Assembly: GCA_900546455.1 (NCBI GenBank)
Contig: URCS01000096.1
Span: 1 to 5,696, forward strand
DNA: 5,696 bases
Direction: 5' to 3'
DNA from: an uncultured Collinsella sp.
GTDB taxonomy: Bacteria > Actinomycetota > Coriobacteriia > Coriobacteriales > Coriobacteriaceae
Position 1 is the stretch's first letter; each line of letters starts with the position of its first letter. The position numbers and the translations under genes are program-made. The notes beneath the pieces are model-generated. The model was not told where the DNA came from and made no database searches. It worked only from the letters and a program-made list of their open reading frames with translations. This document shows, piece after piece, positions 4,738 to 5,696 of this stretch.

Positions 4738-5696
4738 ATGTTTACTCCGCTTATCACTCATGATCTGGACGGTGCCGCGCTGGCGGCACCCGTCAATGCT
4801 GCGCGCTGCAACGGTGCCGCGTACAAAACGCGCACGATCGATGACCTTCGCATTAAGGACGATCGCCTGCGTGCCGCCATCGAGGGCACCGGGCACCTGC
4901 TGTTTGACGGCGGCATGGGCACCATGTTGCAGGCCGCTGGCATGAAGGCGGGCGCCCTGCCCGAGCTGCTCAACTTTGAGGAGCCCCAGGTCATTACCGA
5001 CATTCAGCGCCAGTACGTCGAGGCTGGCTGCGACGTGATCACCGCCAACACCTTTGGCGCCAACGCCCACAAGCTCGACGGTGCCGCCACCGTGGCAGAT
5101 GTCTTTGCCGCGGCCGTCGCCTGTGCCCGCGAGGCCGGCGCCCACTACGTCGCCGGCGATATCGGCCCCATCGGCGCGCTGCTTCGCCCCTTGGGCACCC
5201 TGAGCTTCGACGAGGCCTATGACCTCTTTGCCGAGGAAGTGCGCGCCGGCGTCGATGCGGGCGTGGACCTCTTTATTATCGAGACCATGACCGACCTTGC
5301 CGAGATCAAGGCTGCCGTCCTCGCCTGCCGCGAGAACTCCGACCTGCCCGTCTTTGCCACCATGACCTTTGAGGAAGACGGTCGCACCTTCCTGGGTACG
5401 AGTCCCGAGGTGGCCGCCATCACGCTCGACGCCATCGGTGCCGACGTTTTGGGCATCAACTGCAGCCAAGGACCGGCCGAGCTCCGAGGACTCGCCGCAC
5501 GTATGCTCACCGTTACCGACAAGCCCGTTATGGTGCAGGCTAATGCAGGACTCCCCCATGTAGACGACGACGGCAACACCGTCTTTGATATCCAAGCCCC
5601 AGAATACGCCGAGGCCGTCGCCGGCATGATCGCCGACGGTGTGAGCGTCGTGGGCGGTTGCTGCGGCACCACGCCGGCGCACATGGCGGCCTTGCG
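4738..5696 (+). CDS. metH: methionine synthase, B12-dependent, N-terminal homocysteine methyltransferase domain (partial)
   Basis: The first 319 residues of a protein running past the window. The visible part is the homocysteine S-methyltransferase domain of MetH, a zinc TIM barrel that accepts the methyl group from methylcobalamin to form methionine. LLFDGGMGTML (54-64) starts the barrel, NTFGAN (104-109) and GDIGPIG (140-146) follow, and the zinc ligands appear as GINCSQG with C242 and GGCCGTTP with C308 and C309. Family MetH proteins continue with folate-binding, cobalamin cap and cobalamin-binding domains, expected beyond 5696. Since the reactivation domain is a separate gene just upstream, this MetH probably lacks it at its C-terminus. 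About 50 residues precede the barrel, some 35 more than in typical MetH; residues 1-30 have no recognised motif. A stand-alone homocysteine methyltransferase cannot be excluded from this fragment, but the context favours MetH. Confidence 0.9.
   Translation, partial: MFTPLITHDLDGAALAAPVNAARCNGAAYKTRTIDDLRIKDDRLRAAIEGTGHLLFDGGMGTMLQAAGMKAGALPELLNFEEPQVITDIQRQYVEAGCDVITANTFGANAHKLDGAATVADVFAAAVACAREAGAHYVAGDIGPIGALLRPLGTLSFDEAYDLFAEEVRAGVDAGVDLFIIETMTDLAEIKAAVLACRENSDLPVFATMTFEEDGRTFLGTSPEVAAITLDAIGADVLGINCSQGPAELRGLAARMLTVTDKPVMVQANAGLPHVDDDGNTVFDIQAPEYAEAVAGMIADGVSVVGGCCGTTPAHMAAL

Noticed and set aside
4129..5682. Open frame of 517 codons on the minus strand across the activation gene and metH
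   Set aside because: It spans two real genes in antisense, with Gly/Ala/His-rich composition and no recognisable motif; it is a codon-bias shadow.
1..5696. CRISPR array, toxin-antitoxin pair or defence system
   Set aside because: No regularly spaced direct repeats and no small paired genes or nuclease/helicase motifs are present.

Overview
The window looks like chromosomal DNA from a high-GC, gut-type anaerobe of the class Coriobacteriia, with Collinsella or a close relative as the best guess. This rests on the GC-rich codon use, the long type III glutamine synthetase, and a metF / stand-alone B12-reactivation gene / metH operon. The taxon is an inference from gene content and style, not from a marker gene.

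Layout. Positions 1-149 hold the end of a + strand transcription unit. They contain a GC-rich tract of small GCGAAGC-type hairpins, a segment that reads like the last ~19 nt of a tRNA including CCA (88-106), and a strong rho-independent terminator (118-149). Positions 150-490 are AT-richer and have no convincing gene. They hold a T-arm-like fragment on the minus strand and a ~235 bp element bounded by 39 bp imperfect inverted repeats (204-438), which resembles a MITE. A minus-strand terminator (490-525) then ends glnN (555-2642, minus strand), a complete 695-residue type III glutamine synthetase.

Positions 2643-3067 are a divergent control region. On the glnN side there is a 5'-UTR hairpin, and 80 bp before the start codon an 11-bp-periodic array resembling the actinobacterial GlnR box. 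In the middle are a perfect 13 bp palindrome and a 76 bp near-perfect palindrome of unknown role. I see no known riboswitch here.

Positions 3068-5696 are a + strand operon for methyl transfer from folate to homocysteine. MetF makes 5-methyl-tetrahydrofolate. The next gene overlaps metF by one base and encodes the SAM-binding reactivation domain of B12-dependent methionine synthase as a separate protein with a C-terminal cysteine cluster. metH follows after 9 bp and is cut by the window end, so only its zinc/homocysteine domain is visible. Together the genes join nitrogen assimilation on one strand to methionine and one-carbon metabolism on the other. No clearly new biological system is present; the most interesting items are the non-coding elements at 88-438 and 2722-2928 and the split methionine synthase.
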